This document shows positions 48,859 through 57,590 of a stretch of 64,000 nucleotides of DNA, one piece after another. Every line of letters begins with the position of its first letter. Position 1 is the stretch's first letter. A program made the position numbers and the translations under genes. Source of the DNA: Tropicimonas aquimaris (GTDB lineage: Bacteria; Pseudomonadota; Alphaproteobacteria; Rhodobacterales; Rhodobacteraceae); the NCBI RefSeq assembly GCF_042676185.1, contig NZ_JBHTJT010000051.1, forward strand, positions 248,001 through 312,000. Reading direction: 5' to 3'. The notes beneath the pieces are model-generated. The model was given only the letters and a program-made list of their open reading frames with translations, was not told the DNA's origin and did not search any database.

Positions 48859-49668
48859 ATGAGCGACACACCGGGTATCGTTGTCATGGGCGCGTCGGGC
48901 CGCATGGGCCAGATGCTGGTGCGCGAGGTGCAGGCGCATCCCGCGATGCGGCTGGTGGGCGCGGTGGAACGGTCGGGCCATGACTGGGTCGGCAAGGACA
49001 TCGGCATCGCGATGAACGGGCCGGCGGCGGGGGTCTACGTGACCGACGATCCGCTGGAGGCGATGGCCGGAGCGCAGGGGGTGATCGATTTCACCACGCC
49101 TCAGGCGACGATCGAGCTGTCGGTGATCGCCGCGCAGGCGCGGGCCGTGCATGTGATCGGCACCACCGGAATGACCGACGAGGACCTCGCCAAACTCGAC
49201 GCCGCCGCCCGGCACGCCGTGATCGTCCGGGCGGGGAACATGAGCCTCGGCGTCAACCTGCTGACCCAGCTTACAAAGCGGGTCGCGGCGGCGCTGGACG
49301 AGGAGTTCGACATCGAGATCGTGGAGGCGCACCACCGTCACAAGGTCGATGCCCCCTCGGGCACCGCGCTGATGCTGGGCGAGGCGGCGGCCGAAGGACG
49401 CGGGCTCGACTTCCGCGATGCCTACGTCGCCGCGCGCGACGGCATCACCGGCGCACGCGCGCCGGGCAGCATCGGCTTCTCTGCCATTCGTGGCGGCGAC
49501 ATCATCGGCGAGCATGACGTGATCTTCGCCGGCGCCGGCGAGCGGATCGTGCTTCGACACGTGGCAAGCGACCGGGCGCTGTTCGCCCGCGGCGCACTCA
49601 AGGCTGTACTCTGGGGGCAGACGCAGACCCCGGGCCACTACTCGATGCTGGACGTCCTGGGGCTCTGA
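48859..49668 (+). CDS. dapB: 4-hydroxy-tetrahydrodipicolinate reductase
   Basis: A 269-residue reductase of the lysine/diaminopimelate pathway that reduces 4-hydroxy-tetrahydrodipicolinate to tetrahydrodipicolinate with NAD(P)H. The nucleotide-binding loop is VVMGASGRMGQML at residues 8-20. DFTTPQATIELSVIAAQ and VIGTTGMTDEDL follow. The catalytic and substrate-binding motif EAHHRHKVDAPSGTALMLGE is at about 154-173, and FSAIRGGDIIGEHDVIFAG is the C-terminal conserved part. Length and motifs are normal. The ATG follows GGAGACAGGCAG. Confidence 0.97.
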   Translation: MSDTPGIVVMGASGRMGQMLVREVQAHPAMRLVGAVERSGHDWVGKDIGIAMNGPAAGVYVTDDPLEAMAGAQGVIDFTTPQATIELSVIAAQARAVHVIGTTGMTDEDLAKLDAAARHAVIVRAGNMSLGVNLLTQLTKRVAAALDEEFDIEIVEAHHRHKVDAPSGTALMLGEAAAEGRGLDFRDAYVAARDGITGARAPGSIGFSAIRGGDIIGEHDVIFAGAGERIVLRHVASDRALFARGALKAVLWGQTQTPGHYSMLDVLGL

Positions 49669-49675
49669 CCCCGGA

Positions 49676-49990
49676 TCAGCGGCTGCGGCTCCGCAGCCGC
49701 CGCGCATTGCTGCGCGTCTTGGCTTCGATCGGGCGGATCGAGGCCAGCGCCGCGGCGGCATTCCCGCTGCTGGTCGCCATGGCGACGGCAGCCTTCTCGG
49801 CGGCGCGGGCAAAGGCCGTGGGTTTCTCGAACACCATCTGCGCGGCTTCCTTCGGCGTCATGGTGCCGAGCGCCATCATCATGGAGCGCGTCCAGATCAC
49901 CTCGGAGGCGGAAAGCCACATGCGGGTATAGGCGAGCGAGGCCTGCTGCCAGGTCTGCATTGCACGGCTGACGGCGCGAGGGTCGTACAT
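49676..49990 (-). CDS. Small helical protein, phasin-like or antifreeze-annotated family, function unknown
   Basis: A 104-residue protein predicted to be almost entirely helical. It has an Ala/Met-rich core (MQTWQQASLAYTRMWLSASE, then IWTRSMMMALGTMTPKEAAQ, with MVFEKPTAFARAAEKAAVAM after it) and a very basic tail (RSNARRLRSRSR). In Rhodobacterales such short proteins are often labelled antifreeze protein or phasin; I see only general resemblance, so no function is assigned. The PKEAAQMVFEKPTAF segment is the most distinctive. It converges on dapB with 7 bases between stop codons. Confidence 0.7.
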   Translation of the reverse strand: MYDPRAVSRAMQTWQQASLAYTRMWLSASEVIWTRSMMMALGTMTPKEAAQMVFEKPTAFARAAEKAAVAMATSSGNAAAALASIRPIEAKTRSNARRLRSRSR

Positions 49991-50075
49991 CGGATCTCTC
50001 CAGCTCGGGGCGGTTCGGGAATCAGGGGATTGGAGCCATCATAGCATCCCCGCGGCGTCCCGGCGCCGGCGAACG

Positions 50076-50273
50076 TCAGAAGTCGATCGCGAGCCCCTTC
50101 TTTTCCCAGTCACCGTAGCGCACCGGTTCCAATCCCTTGATCCGCCCGCCCAGTTCAATGGGCATCGCCTTGGCTTCGGCCTCGGCCTTCTCGCGGCGCT
50201 CGGCGGCCTCGGCCAGCGCGCGCAGGGCGGCGGGCGGGAGGTCCTTGGCGGGCTCTGCACTCTCGTCGGACAT
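50076..50273 (-). CDS. DUF1674 family protein (SdhAF4-like succinate dehydrogenase assembly factor)
   Basis: A 65-residue protein whose C-terminus carries the DUF1674 signature EPVRYGDWEKKGLAIDF. The preceding part is Ala/Glu/Lys-rich helix (LRALAEAAERREKAEAEAKA). Eukaryotic relatives (SDHAF4) protect the flavinylated SdhA subunit during complex II assembly; a bacterial role is inferred. The ATG at 50273 has AAGGA 8 bases upstream; an earlier ATG at 50348 would overlap the divergent rsmB start and is less likely. Confidence 0.88.
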   Translation of the reverse strand: MSDESAEPAKDLPPAALRALAEAAERREKAEAEAKAMPIELGGRIKGLEPVRYGDWEKKGLAIDF

Positions 50274-50346
50274 GCTGTTTTCCTTGTCGCTCACCCGTGG
50301 GTGATATACGCCGCGCGGGTCTGAAAGCAATGGGAAGGGCCGTCGC

Positions 50347-51630
50347 ATGGGCCAGCAACAGGCCGGGGGAACCGCTGCACGCCGTCTGGCGCTGGAACTC
50401 GTCCAGGGGGTCTGGCAGGAGCGACTGACGCTCGCCGAGATGGAGGCTCATCCTCATTTCACCGAGGCCCCGCCCGAAGTCCGGGCCCGTGCCGGTCGGC
50501 TGGCCCGCACCACGCTCCGGCTCGCCGGTCGGGCAGATGCGGCGCTCAAACCCTGGCTGAAGCGCAACCCGAAGCCGGGCGTGCGGGCGATCCTGCGGCT
50601 GGCGACGGTCGAACTGCTGGCTGACGGCGCAGCCGCGCATGGGGTGGTGAACGCAGCCGTCGCGCTGGCGCGAGAGGAAGCCGCCTCAACGGCGCCGATG
50701 GTCAACGCCGTGCTGCGCCGCGTCGCCGAAGAGGGTCGCGCCGGCTGGGAGGCGACCCAGCCGCAGCGCCTGCCGAACTGGCTGCGCGGCCGGGTGGGCA
50801 GCGCCTATGGCAACGCACGGGTCGCGCGGATGGAGGCCGCTTTCGAGCAGGCACCGCCGCTGGACATCACAGCCAAGGCGCCCGACGCCGCGCTGGCCGA
50901 GGCGCTCGGCGGGACGATCCTGCCCACCGGGTCGATCCGGCTGGAAAAGGCGGGGCAGGTTTCGGCGCTGCCGGGATACGAGGCCGGGGATTGGTGGGTG
51001 CAGGACGCCGCCGCCGCGCTGCCGGCACGGGTGCTGGCAGCACGGGCAGGCGAGCGGGTGCTAGACCTTTGCGCCGCGCCGGGCGGCAAGACGCTGCAAC
51101 TCGCGGCCACCGGGGCTTCGGTGACGGCGCTCGACGTGTCCGAGGCGCGGCTCGAACGGCTCTACGACAACCTGAAGCGGACCGGCCTCGCAGCCGAGGT
51201 CGTGGCGGCGGATGCGTTGGAGTGGGAGCCGGACGGGCCCTTCGACGCGATCCTGCTCGACGCGCCCTGCTCGGCGAACGGCACGATCCGCCGCCACCCC
51301 GACCTGCCTTTCGTCAAGGAGGCAGCCGACATCCGCCCGCTGGTGGACCTGCAGGCCGCCATGGCCGACCGGGCGGTCGCGATGCTGGCCCCCGGCGGCC
51401 GTCTCGTCTTCTGCACCTGTTCGATCCTGCCGGAGGAGGGCGAGGCGCAGCTCGCCGCACTTCTGGAGCGCCACCCCGACCTGAAGCCCGATCCGGAGGC
51501 CGTCTCCGCCCTGCCCGGCGTCGAGGAAGGCTGGCACGCCGGGCCCGGCGCGCTCCGGACGACACCGGAAATGTGGCCCGAACGCGGCGGTCTGGACGGG
51601 TTTTTCATCGCGGCGCTGCGCAAGGCCTGA
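50347..51630 (+). CDS. rsmB: RsmB/NOP family rRNA cytosine-C5 methyltransferase
   Basis: A 427-residue SAM-dependent RNA methyltransferase. Residues 1-140 are a NusB-like RNA-binding domain (LELVQGVWQERLTLAEME, ILRLATVELLADGAAAHGVV). The catalytic domain has SAM motif VLDLCAAPGGKTLQLA at about 238 and two active-site Cys: ILLDAPCSANGTIRRHPD (about 303) and LVFCTCSILPEEGE (about 357). RsmB makes m5C967 in E. coli 16S rRNA; alphaproteobacterial members are usually annotated only to family level. It starts the long plus-strand run that leads through purH to rmuC. Confidence 0.93.
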   Translation: MGQQQAGGTAARRLALELVQGVWQERLTLAEMEAHPHFTEAPPEVRARAGRLARTTLRLAGRADAALKPWLKRNPKPGVRAILRLATVELLADGAAAHGVVNAAVALAREEAASTAPMVNAVLRRVAEEGRAGWEATQPQRLPNWLRGRVGSAYGNARVARMEAAFEQAPPLDITAKAPDAALAEALGGTILPTGSIRLEKAGQVSALPGYEAGDWWVQDAAAALPARVLAARAGERVLDLCAAPGGKTLQLAATGASVTALDVSEARLERLYDNLKRTGLAAEVVAADALEWEPDGPFDAILLDAPCSANGTIRRHPDLPFVKEAADIRPLVDLQAAMADRAVAMLAPGGRLVFCTCSILPEEGEAQLAALLERHPDLKPDPEAVSALPGVEEGWHAGPGALRTTPEMWPERGGLDGFFIAALRKA

Positions 51631-51696
51631 CAGCGGCTGCGGCTCTGCCTAGACTCGGCGGCGAGGGAGATACCGAGAGGGGCCGGTTCCGCGAAG

Positions 51697-53466
51697 ATGA
51701 TGATGGGGAAAGTCGAGGGCAGACTGAGCTGGGACGAGCGGCGCAACCGGTTGATGAACCGGTGGCAGGCCTATCGGGCGACCCATGCGCGCCCGGCAAC
51801 GGGCTTCATCTCGCAGCCGGAGCCGCGGGCGATCGGCACGGTCGCGCGTGGCCGCCAGCTGGTGGCGGGCAACTACCTTTTCGCGGGCTCGCTGGTCGAG
51901 GCGCCGGACAAGGCCATCTGGGACCTCGACATGCCCTCGCCGCGCTTCGAGGAAACGCTGCACCAGTTTCGCTGGCTCGACGATCTCGCGGCGCTCGGCG
52001 ACGGCGCGGCGCGTGCCCGCGCGCAGGACTGGACCTGGGGCTGGATCGAACGGTACGGCCGCGGCGCCGGGCCGGGCTGGACGCCCGAGCTGACCGGGAG
52101 GCGGCTGATCGGCTGGATCAACAACGCGATCTTCCTGCTGCGCGGCCGGGACCGGGCGGCCTCGGAGGCGTTCTTCTCGTCGCTCGGCGCTCAGACCCTG
52201 TTTCTCGGCCGCCGCTGGCAATCGGCGCCGGAGGGGCTGGCGCGGTTCGAGGCGCTGACCGGCCTGATCTATGCGGGCCTCGCGTTGACCGCGATGGACG
52301 CCCATGTCGAGCCGGCGATCCGGGCGCTCTCCCGCGAATGCGAGAGCCGGATCGATTCCCACGGCGGCTTGCCGACGCGCAACCCCGAGGAACTGCTCGA
52401 AGTCTTCACCCTGCTGATCTGGGCCGCGCAGGCGATGCTGGATTCCGGACGCGATCCGACGCCCGAATTGGAAGCCGCGATCATCCGCATCGCGCCGACG
52501 CTCCGCGCGCTTCGCCATGCCGACGGCGGGCTGGCGCGGTTCCACGGCGGCGGGCGCGGAGTGCAGGGCCGGCTCGACCAGGCGCTGGCGGCGGCCGGCA
52601 TCCGGCCGGAGCCGCACGAAGGGCTGGCGATGGGCTTTGCCCGTCTCGCCGGCGGCCGCACCACGGTGATCGTCGACGCCGCCCGGCCGCCATCCGGCAC
52701 GGCCTCGGTCAACGGCCATGCCTCGACACTGGCCTTCGAGCTGACCTCCGGGCGGCGGCCCATGATCGTCAGTTGCGGGCCGGGTGCGACCTTTGGCGAG
52801 ACCTGGCGGCGCGCCGCCCGCTCCACGCCCAGCCACTCGACACTGGCGATCGACGGCTTCTCTTCCTCGCACCTCGGGGTGGTCGGGCTAAGTCGCGGTC
52901 GCAGGGGCGAAATCCTTTACGACCTGCCCAAGGACGTGCGGGCGCAGCCCTCCACGGCGCCGCGTGCCATGCGCCTGCTGGTCGGCCACGACGGATACGT
53001 TGAAAGCCACGGGCTGACCCATGTGCGGCAGCTGACCCTTACCCGTGACGGACGGGAACTCACCGGCGAGGACACGCTCGGCGCCCTGACCGAGACCGAC
53101 CGGCGAACCTTCGACCGCCGGATGACCGGCTCGCAGTTGCAGGGTGTGGCGTTTTCGATTCGGTTCCATCTGCATCCGGACGTGGACGCGACGCTGGACA
53201 TGAACGGACAGGCCGTGTCGCTTGCGCTCAAGAGCGGCGAGCTTTGGGTGTTTCGGCAGGCCGGGGCGTCCAAACTGGCGCTCGAGCCGAGCGTTTACCT
53301 CGATCCGAGCCGCCTGAAGCCCCGCGCGACGAAGCAGATCGTACTTTCCGGCCGTGTTCTGGACTCTGCGTGCCAGATCAACTGGACCTTGGCGAAGGCA
53401 CAGGATACCCCGCAGGCCATCCGCGACATCCTGCGCGATGACGACGATCACCTGCCCTACGACTGA
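51697..53466 (+). CDS. Heparinase II/III family protein
   Basis: A 589-residue protein with the two-part plan of heparinase II/III-like polysaccharide lyases. The N-terminal alpha/alpha-toroid part has FRWLDDLAALGDGAARARAQ, WTWGWIERYGRGAGPGWTPE and FTLLIWAAQAMLDSG. From about residue 290 the C-terminal beta-sandwich has FHGGGRGVQGRLDQAL, ELTSGRRPMIVSCGPG, RAARSTPSHSTLAIDG and a VESHGLTHVRQLTLTRDG block with the conserved His. There is no signal peptide, so it probably acts in the cytoplasm. This type is commonly found between rsmB and purH in alphaproteobacteria; its substrate is unknown. It starts 66 bases after rsmB. Confidence 0.88.
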   Translation: MMMGKVEGRLSWDERRNRLMNRWQAYRATHARPATGFISQPEPRAIGTVARGRQLVAGNYLFAGSLVEAPDKAIWDLDMPSPRFEETLHQFRWLDDLAALGDGAARARAQDWTWGWIERYGRGAGPGWTPELTGRRLIGWINNAIFLLRGRDRAASEAFFSSLGAQTLFLGRRWQSAPEGLARFEALTGLIYAGLALTAMDAHVEPAIRALSRECESRIDSHGGLPTRNPEELLEVFTLLIWAAQAMLDSGRDPTPELEAAIIRIAPTLRALRHADGGLARFHGGGRGVQGRLDQALAAAGIRPEPHEGLAMGFARLAGGRTTVIVDAARPPSGTASVNGHASTLAFELTSGRRPMIVSCGPGATFGETWRRAARSTPSHSTLAIDGFSSSHLGVVGLSRGRRGEILYDLPKDVRAQPSTAPRAMRLLVGHDGYVESHGLTHVRQLTLTRDGRELTGEDTLGALTETDRRTFDRRMTGSQLQGVAFSIRFHLHPDVDATLDMNGQAVSLALKSGELWVFRQAGASKLALEPSVYLDPSRLKPRATKQIVLSGRVLDSACQINWTLAKAQDTPQAIRDILRDDDDHLPYD

Positions 53467-53477
53467 GGAAAGCTGCC

Positions 53478-55067
53478 ATGTCCGACGCCCGCCCAATCCG
53501 CCGTGCCCTACTTTCGGTTTCAGACAAGGAGGGGCTCGTGGACCTCGGCCGGGCATTGGCCGCGCGCGGGGTCGAACTGCTGTCGACTGGCGGCACCGCC
53601 CACAGCCTGCGCCAGGCTGGGCTCGAGGTGGTGGACGTGGCCGAGGTTACCGGCTTTCCCGAGATGATGGACGGACGGGTCAAGACGCTGCATCCCAAGG
53701 TGCACGGTGGACTGCTGGCTCTGCGCGACAATGACGAGCACGTTGCCGCGATGACCGAGCACGGCATCGTCGAGATCGACCTGCTGGTGGTGAACCTCTA
53801 CCCGTTCGAGGCGACCGTCGCGAAGGGTGCCGATTATGACACTTGCATCGAGAACATCGACATCGGCGGTCCGGCGATGATCCGGGCCGCGGCCAAGAAC
53901 CACGCCTACGTGACCGTTGTCGTCGACGTCGAGGATTACGAGAAGCTGCTGGGCGACATGGACCAGCACGACGGCGCGACCTGCCCGAAGTTCCGCAAGA
54001 AGCTGGCGCAGATCGCCTATGCCCGGACGGCGGCCTATGACGCCGCGGTCTCGACCTGGATGGCGCAGGCGATCGGTGTCGAGACCCCGCGCCGCCGCGC
54101 CGTGGCCGGCACGCTGGCGCAGACCATGCGCTATGGCGAGAACCCGCACCAGAAGGCGGCGTTCTACCGCGACGGCTCCTCCCGGCCCGGTGTCGCCACG
54201 GCGGTGCAGCACCAGGGCAAGGAGCTGAGCTACAACAACATCAACGACACCGACGCGGCCTTCGAGCTGGTGGCGGAGTTCGACCCGGCCGACGGCCCGG
54301 CCTGCGCGATCATCAAGCACGCCAACCCCTGCGGCGTGGCTCGCGGCGCGACCCTGGCCGAGGCCTATTCCCGTGCCTTCGACTGCGACCGCACCTCGGC
54401 CTTCGGCGGGATCATCGCGCTGAACCAGCCTCTCGACGGACCGACGGCGGAGCGGATTGCGGAGATCTTCACCGAGGTTGTCATCGCCCCGGATGCGGAT
54501 GAGGCAGCGAAGCGGGTATTTGAGGCCAAGAAGAACCTGCGGCTGCTGACGACGGGCGGACTGCCCGACCCGCTGGCGGCGGCCACCACGATCCGGCAGG
54601 TCTCGGGCGGCTACCTCGTTCAGGACAAGGACAACGGTCATATCACCGCCGAGGATCTGAAGGTGGTGACGAAGCGCGCGCCGACCGAGGCGGAGCTTCG
54701 CGACCTGCTCTTCGCCTGGAAGGTCGCCAAGCACGTGAAGTCCAACGCCATCGTCTACGTCAAGGACGCCGCGACCGTCGGTGTCGGCGCGGGCCAGATG
54801 AGCCGCGTGGACTCGACGCGGATCGCTGCCCGCAAGTCGCAGGACATGGCCGAGGTGCTCGGCCTTTCCGCGCCGCTGACCCAGGGCTCCGTGGTTGCGT
54901 CGGATGCCTTCTTCCCCTTCCCCGATGGTCTGCTGACCGCGGCCGAGGCGGGCGCCACCGCGGTGATCCAGCCCGGCGGCTCGATGCGCGACGACAAGGT
55001 GATCGCGGCAGCCGACGAGGCCGGCATCGCCATGGTCTTCTCGGGCATGCGTCACTTCCGGCACTGA
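53478..55067 (+). CDS. purH: Bifunctional AICAR transformylase / IMP cyclohydrolase
   Basis: A 529-residue enzyme for the last two steps of IMP synthesis. Residues 1-200 are the methylglyoxal-synthase-like IMP cyclohydrolase domain (VSDKEGLVDLGRALAARGVE, LLSTGGTAHSLRQAGL and GRVKTLHPKVHGGLLALRD). The rest is the AICAR transformylase domain, with MRYGENPHQKAAFY at about 217, AIIKHANPCGVARG at about 277 carrying the catalytic Lys-His, and AGQMSRVDS near 440. The end FSGMRHFRH is the normal C-terminus. It is followed after 3 bases by lspA. Confidence 0.97.
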   Translation: MSDARPIRRALLSVSDKEGLVDLGRALAARGVELLSTGGTAHSLRQAGLEVVDVAEVTGFPEMMDGRVKTLHPKVHGGLLALRDNDEHVAAMTEHGIVEIDLLVVNLYPFEATVAKGADYDTCIENIDIGGPAMIRAAAKNHAYVTVVVDVEDYEKLLGDMDQHDGATCPKFRKKLAQIAYARTAAYDAAVSTWMAQAIGVETPRRRAVAGTLAQTMRYGENPHQKAAFYRDGSSRPGVATAVQHQGKELSYNNINDTDAAFELVAEFDPADGPACAIIKHANPCGVARGATLAEAYSRAFDCDRTSAFGGIIALNQPLDGPTAERIAEIFTEVVIAPDADEAAKRVFEAKKNLRLLTTGGLPDPLAAATTIRQVSGGYLVQDKDNGHITAEDLKVVTKRAPTEAELRDLLFAWKVAKHVKSNAIVYVKDAATVGVGAGQMSRVDSTRIAARKSQDMAEVLGLSAPLTQGSVVASDAFFPFPDGLLTAAEAGATAVIQPGGSMRDDKVIAAADEAGIAMVFSGMRHFRH

Positions 55068-55070
55068 ACC

Positions 55071-55553
55071 ATGCGTCTTCTCTGGGTTACGGCGCTGGTC
55101 GCCTTCCTGATCGACCAGGCCTCCAAGTTCCTGGTCTTCCGGATGATGGCCTTGGCGCAGGCCGAGCAGATCGAGATCTTTCCGCCGCTGCTGATCTTCC
55201 GCAAGGGGCTCAACACGGGCGTCAACTTCGGCCTGTTCGCCGACAGTTCGCCCGCCCAGAGATGGTTCCTGATCGGGCTCACGGCGATCCTGTGCACGGG
55301 GCTGGTGATCTGGGCCATGCGCAGCTTCGAACGCCGGATCGAGTTTTTCTGCGTCGGACTGATCGTCGGGGGGGCGGTGGGCAACGCACTGGACCGTTTC
55401 CTGTTTCCCGGAGTGAGGGATTTTCTCAACATGTCCTGCTGCGGAATCAATAACCCCTATGTTTTCAACGTGGCGGATGTTTTCATATTTGCCGGGGCGA
55501 TCGGGCTCGTTCTGTTCGGCAAGGAACGGAGCGACCGTAAAAAGGCCTCGTGA
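55071..55553 (+). CDS. lspA: Lipoprotein signal peptidase (signal peptidase II)
   Basis: A 160-residue inner-membrane aspartyl protease with four membrane helices that cleaves signal peptides of diacylated prolipoproteins. The two catalytic Asp are Asp108 in GNALDRF and Asp136 in FNVADVFIF. The N-terminal DQASKFLVF and the loop GLNTGVNFGLFAD are also conserved. It lies 3 bases after purH and overlaps the region before a lipoprotein gene, which would be one of its substrates along with others in the window (MlaA, the I78-like protein). Confidence 0.96.
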   Translation: MRLLWVTALVAFLIDQASKFLVFRMMALAQAEQIEIFPPLLIFRKGLNTGVNFGLFADSSPAQRWFLIGLTAILCTGLVIWAMRSFERRIEFFCVGLIVGGAVGNALDRFLFPGVRDFLNMSCCGINNPYVFNVADVFIFAGAIGLVLFGKERSDRKKAS

Positions 55554-55606
55554 CGTTGTCGGAAGCTTGCGATACACAGGCCGAAAGTCGAGGCGGGAGA
55601 CAGGTG

Positions 55607-56140
55607 ATGCTGGCAGCAAGGATGACACGGGCAGGCGTGACGCTTGCGCTTGTGCTCATCGTGGCCGCCTGCAGCCCAGATCCGCGCATCATGCATATCG
55701 AGCGTGGTCAGGTCACGCCTGACGAATTCTCTATCCTGCCCACCAAACCGATCGAGATCCCGACAGACCTGTCCACCTTGCCGCCGCCGACCCCGGGCGC
55801 AGCGAATCGCACCGATGCGACGCCGCGCGAGGACGCTGTGGCGGCGCTTGGCGGCGATCCCGCGAGGCTGCGCACGGACGGACGGCTGTCCGACGACGGC
55901 GCGCTGATCCGGCAGACCACCCGCTATGGCGTCGATCCGAACATCCGCAACGACCTCGCTGTCGCCGATGCCGAGTTCCGCCGCAGGAACAAGGGCAGGC
56001 TCCTGGAGCGCTGGTTCAGGGTTCCGACCTACTACGACGCCTACAGCGACTCCGAGCTGAACCAATATGGAACGCTGGAAGGCTGGCGTCGTGCCGGAGT
56101 GCCGACTCCGGCGGCGCCGCCCGATGCGGACGCCGAATAA
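55607..56140 (+). CDS. DUF3035 family lipoprotein
   Basis: A 177-residue predicted lipoprotein of the DUF3035 family, which is found next to lspA and M16 peptidases in Rhodobacterales. The signal peptide (TRAGVTLALVLIVAAC) ends in a good lipobox VAAC at Cys22. The mature region has PDEFSILPTKPIEIPTDLST, the signature of the family, and a C-terminal YYDAYSDSELNQYGTLEGWR. The ATG at 55607 has GGGAGA 6 bases upstream; an ATG at 55622 is the alternative. Function is unknown; the constant neighbourhood suggests envelope biogenesis. Confidence 0.87.
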   Translation: MLAARMTRAGVTLALVLIVAACSPDPRIMHIERGQVTPDEFSILPTKPIEIPTDLSTLPPPTPGAANRTDATPREDAVAALGGDPARLRTDGRLSDDGALIRQTTRYGVDPNIRNDLAVADAEFRRRNKGRLLERWFRVPTYYDAYSDSELNQYGTLEGWRRAGVPTPAAPPDADAE

Positions 56141-56234
56141 GGCAATCACCACACGCTCACATCCCCGTTGCCCCGCTTGAATGCGGGGTCTTCGGCTGTA
56201 TCTTCTGCGAAGCATCCATTTGAAGGGGACACCC

Positions 56235-57590
56235 ATGTTTCGACGGATCGGCCTTGCTCTGACCCTGGCATCGGCGCTCGCGGCACCGGCGCAGGCGGAA
56301 GAGGTGACGAGCTTCACGCTCGACAACGGCATGGATGTGGTGGTGATCGAGGATCACCGGGCACCCGTGGTCGTGAACATGGTCTGGTATCGCGTCGGCG
56401 CGGCTGACGAGCCTGCCGGCAAGTCGGGCATCGCGCATTTTCTCGAGCACCTGATGTTCAAAGGCACCGATACGCTGGAGCCCGGAGAATTCTCCGCAAC
56501 GGTGGCGCTCAACGGCGGGTCGGACAACGCGTTCACCAGCCAGGACTACACGGCCTATTTCCAACGCGTCGCTTCCGACCGGCTGGGGCTGATGATGGAG
56601 ATGGAGGCCGACCGGATGACCGGCCTCGTGCTTTCCGACGAGGTCGTCGATCCGGAGCGGCAGGTGATCCTCGAGGAGCGAAATCAGCGCACGGAGAACA
56701 ACCCCGGCGCGCTCTTCGGCGAGCAGCGCAGCGCAGCGCAGTATCTCAACCACCCCTACGGCACGCCGATCATTGGCTGGCGCCACGAGATCCGCGAGCT
56801 CGGCCTGCAGGACGCGCTGGATTTCTACGGTCAGTACTATGCGCCGAACAACGCCGTGCTGATCGTCGCCGGCGATGTCGAGCCGGAGGAAGTCCGGGCG
56901 CTGGCCGAGACGCATTTCGGCCCGATCCCGGCCAATCCCGAGCTGGGCGAGCGGGCGCGGCCGGCCGAGCCGCCACAGCGGGCAGAACGCCGGCTGTCCT
57001 ACGAGGATCCGCGCGTCGCGCAGCCCTATGTCATGCGCAGTTATATCGCGCCGGAACGCGACCCGGGCGCGCAGGAAGACGCGGCGGCGCTGACCTTCCT
57101 GGCCGAACTTCTTGGCGGCACCGGCGCGACCTCGCTGATGGGGCGGACGCTGCAGTTCGAGGAAAAAACGGCGCTTTATACGGCGGCCTTTTACGACGGC
57201 ATCTCGCTCGACGACACGACCTTCTCGCTGATCGTCATGCCGGTGCCGGGCCGAAGCCTCGAGGAGACGGAAGCCGACATGGACCGGATGATCGCGACCT
57301 TCCTGGAGGAAGGCGTGGACGTGGCGGCCTTCGAGCGGCTGAAAACCCAGCTCACGGCGGATGAGATCTACCGCAAGGACAACCTGCAGCGGCTGGCGCG
57401 CCGCTATGGCGAGGGGCTGACCAGCGGCCTGACGGTCGAGGATGTGCAGGCCTGGCCGGAGATCCTGCAATCCGTCACCGCCGAGGACGTGATGGCCGCC
57501 GCCGAGCGCGTGTTCGACCGACGCAACGCCGTGACCGGCTATCTCTCCCGTCCGGCCAGCGAAACCCAATCCGAGGAGGTGACCCAGTGA
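56235..57590 (+). CDS. M16 family zinc peptidase, catalytically complete
   Basis: A 451-residue periplasmic M16 peptidase (pitrilysin type). A signal peptide (RRIGLALTLASALAAPAQA) leads into the M16 fold. The inverted zinc motif is HFLEHLMF (H-x2-E-H) at about residue 74, with the distal Glu expected in the EVVDPERQVILEERNQRTEN helix. The C-terminal M16_C half has YYAPNNAVLIVAGDV and AEDVMAAAERVFDRRNAVTG. In these tandem arrangements the complete subunit usually pairs with an inactive partner, here the next gene, which overlaps its stop by 4 bases. Substrates are unknown. Confidence 0.93.
   Translation: MFRRIGLALTLASALAAPAQAEEVTSFTLDNGMDVVVIEDHRAPVVVNMVWYRVGAADEPAGKSGIAHFLEHLMFKGTDTLEPGEFSATVALNGGSDNAFTSQDYTAYFQRVASDRLGLMMEMEADRMTGLVLSDEVVDPERQVILEERNQRTENNPGALFGEQRSAAQYLNHPYGTPIIGWRHEIRELGLQDALDFYGQYYAPNNAVLIVAGDVEPEEVRALAETHFGPIPANPELGERARPAEPPQRAERRLSYEDPRVAQPYVMRSYIAPERDPGAQEDAAALTFLAELLGGTGATSLMGRTLQFEEKTALYTAAFYDGISLDDTTFSLIVMPVPGRSLEETEADMDRMIATFLEEGVDVAAFERLKTQLTADEIYRKDNLQRLARRYGEGLTSGLTVEDVQAWPEILQSVTAEDVMAAAERVFDRRNAVTGYLSRPASETQSEEVTQ

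Noticed and set aside
53520..55628. 702-codon minus-strand frame opposite purH and lspA
   Set aside because: Antisense to two unmistakable genes; the sequence is a typical complement-strand artefact of high GC content.
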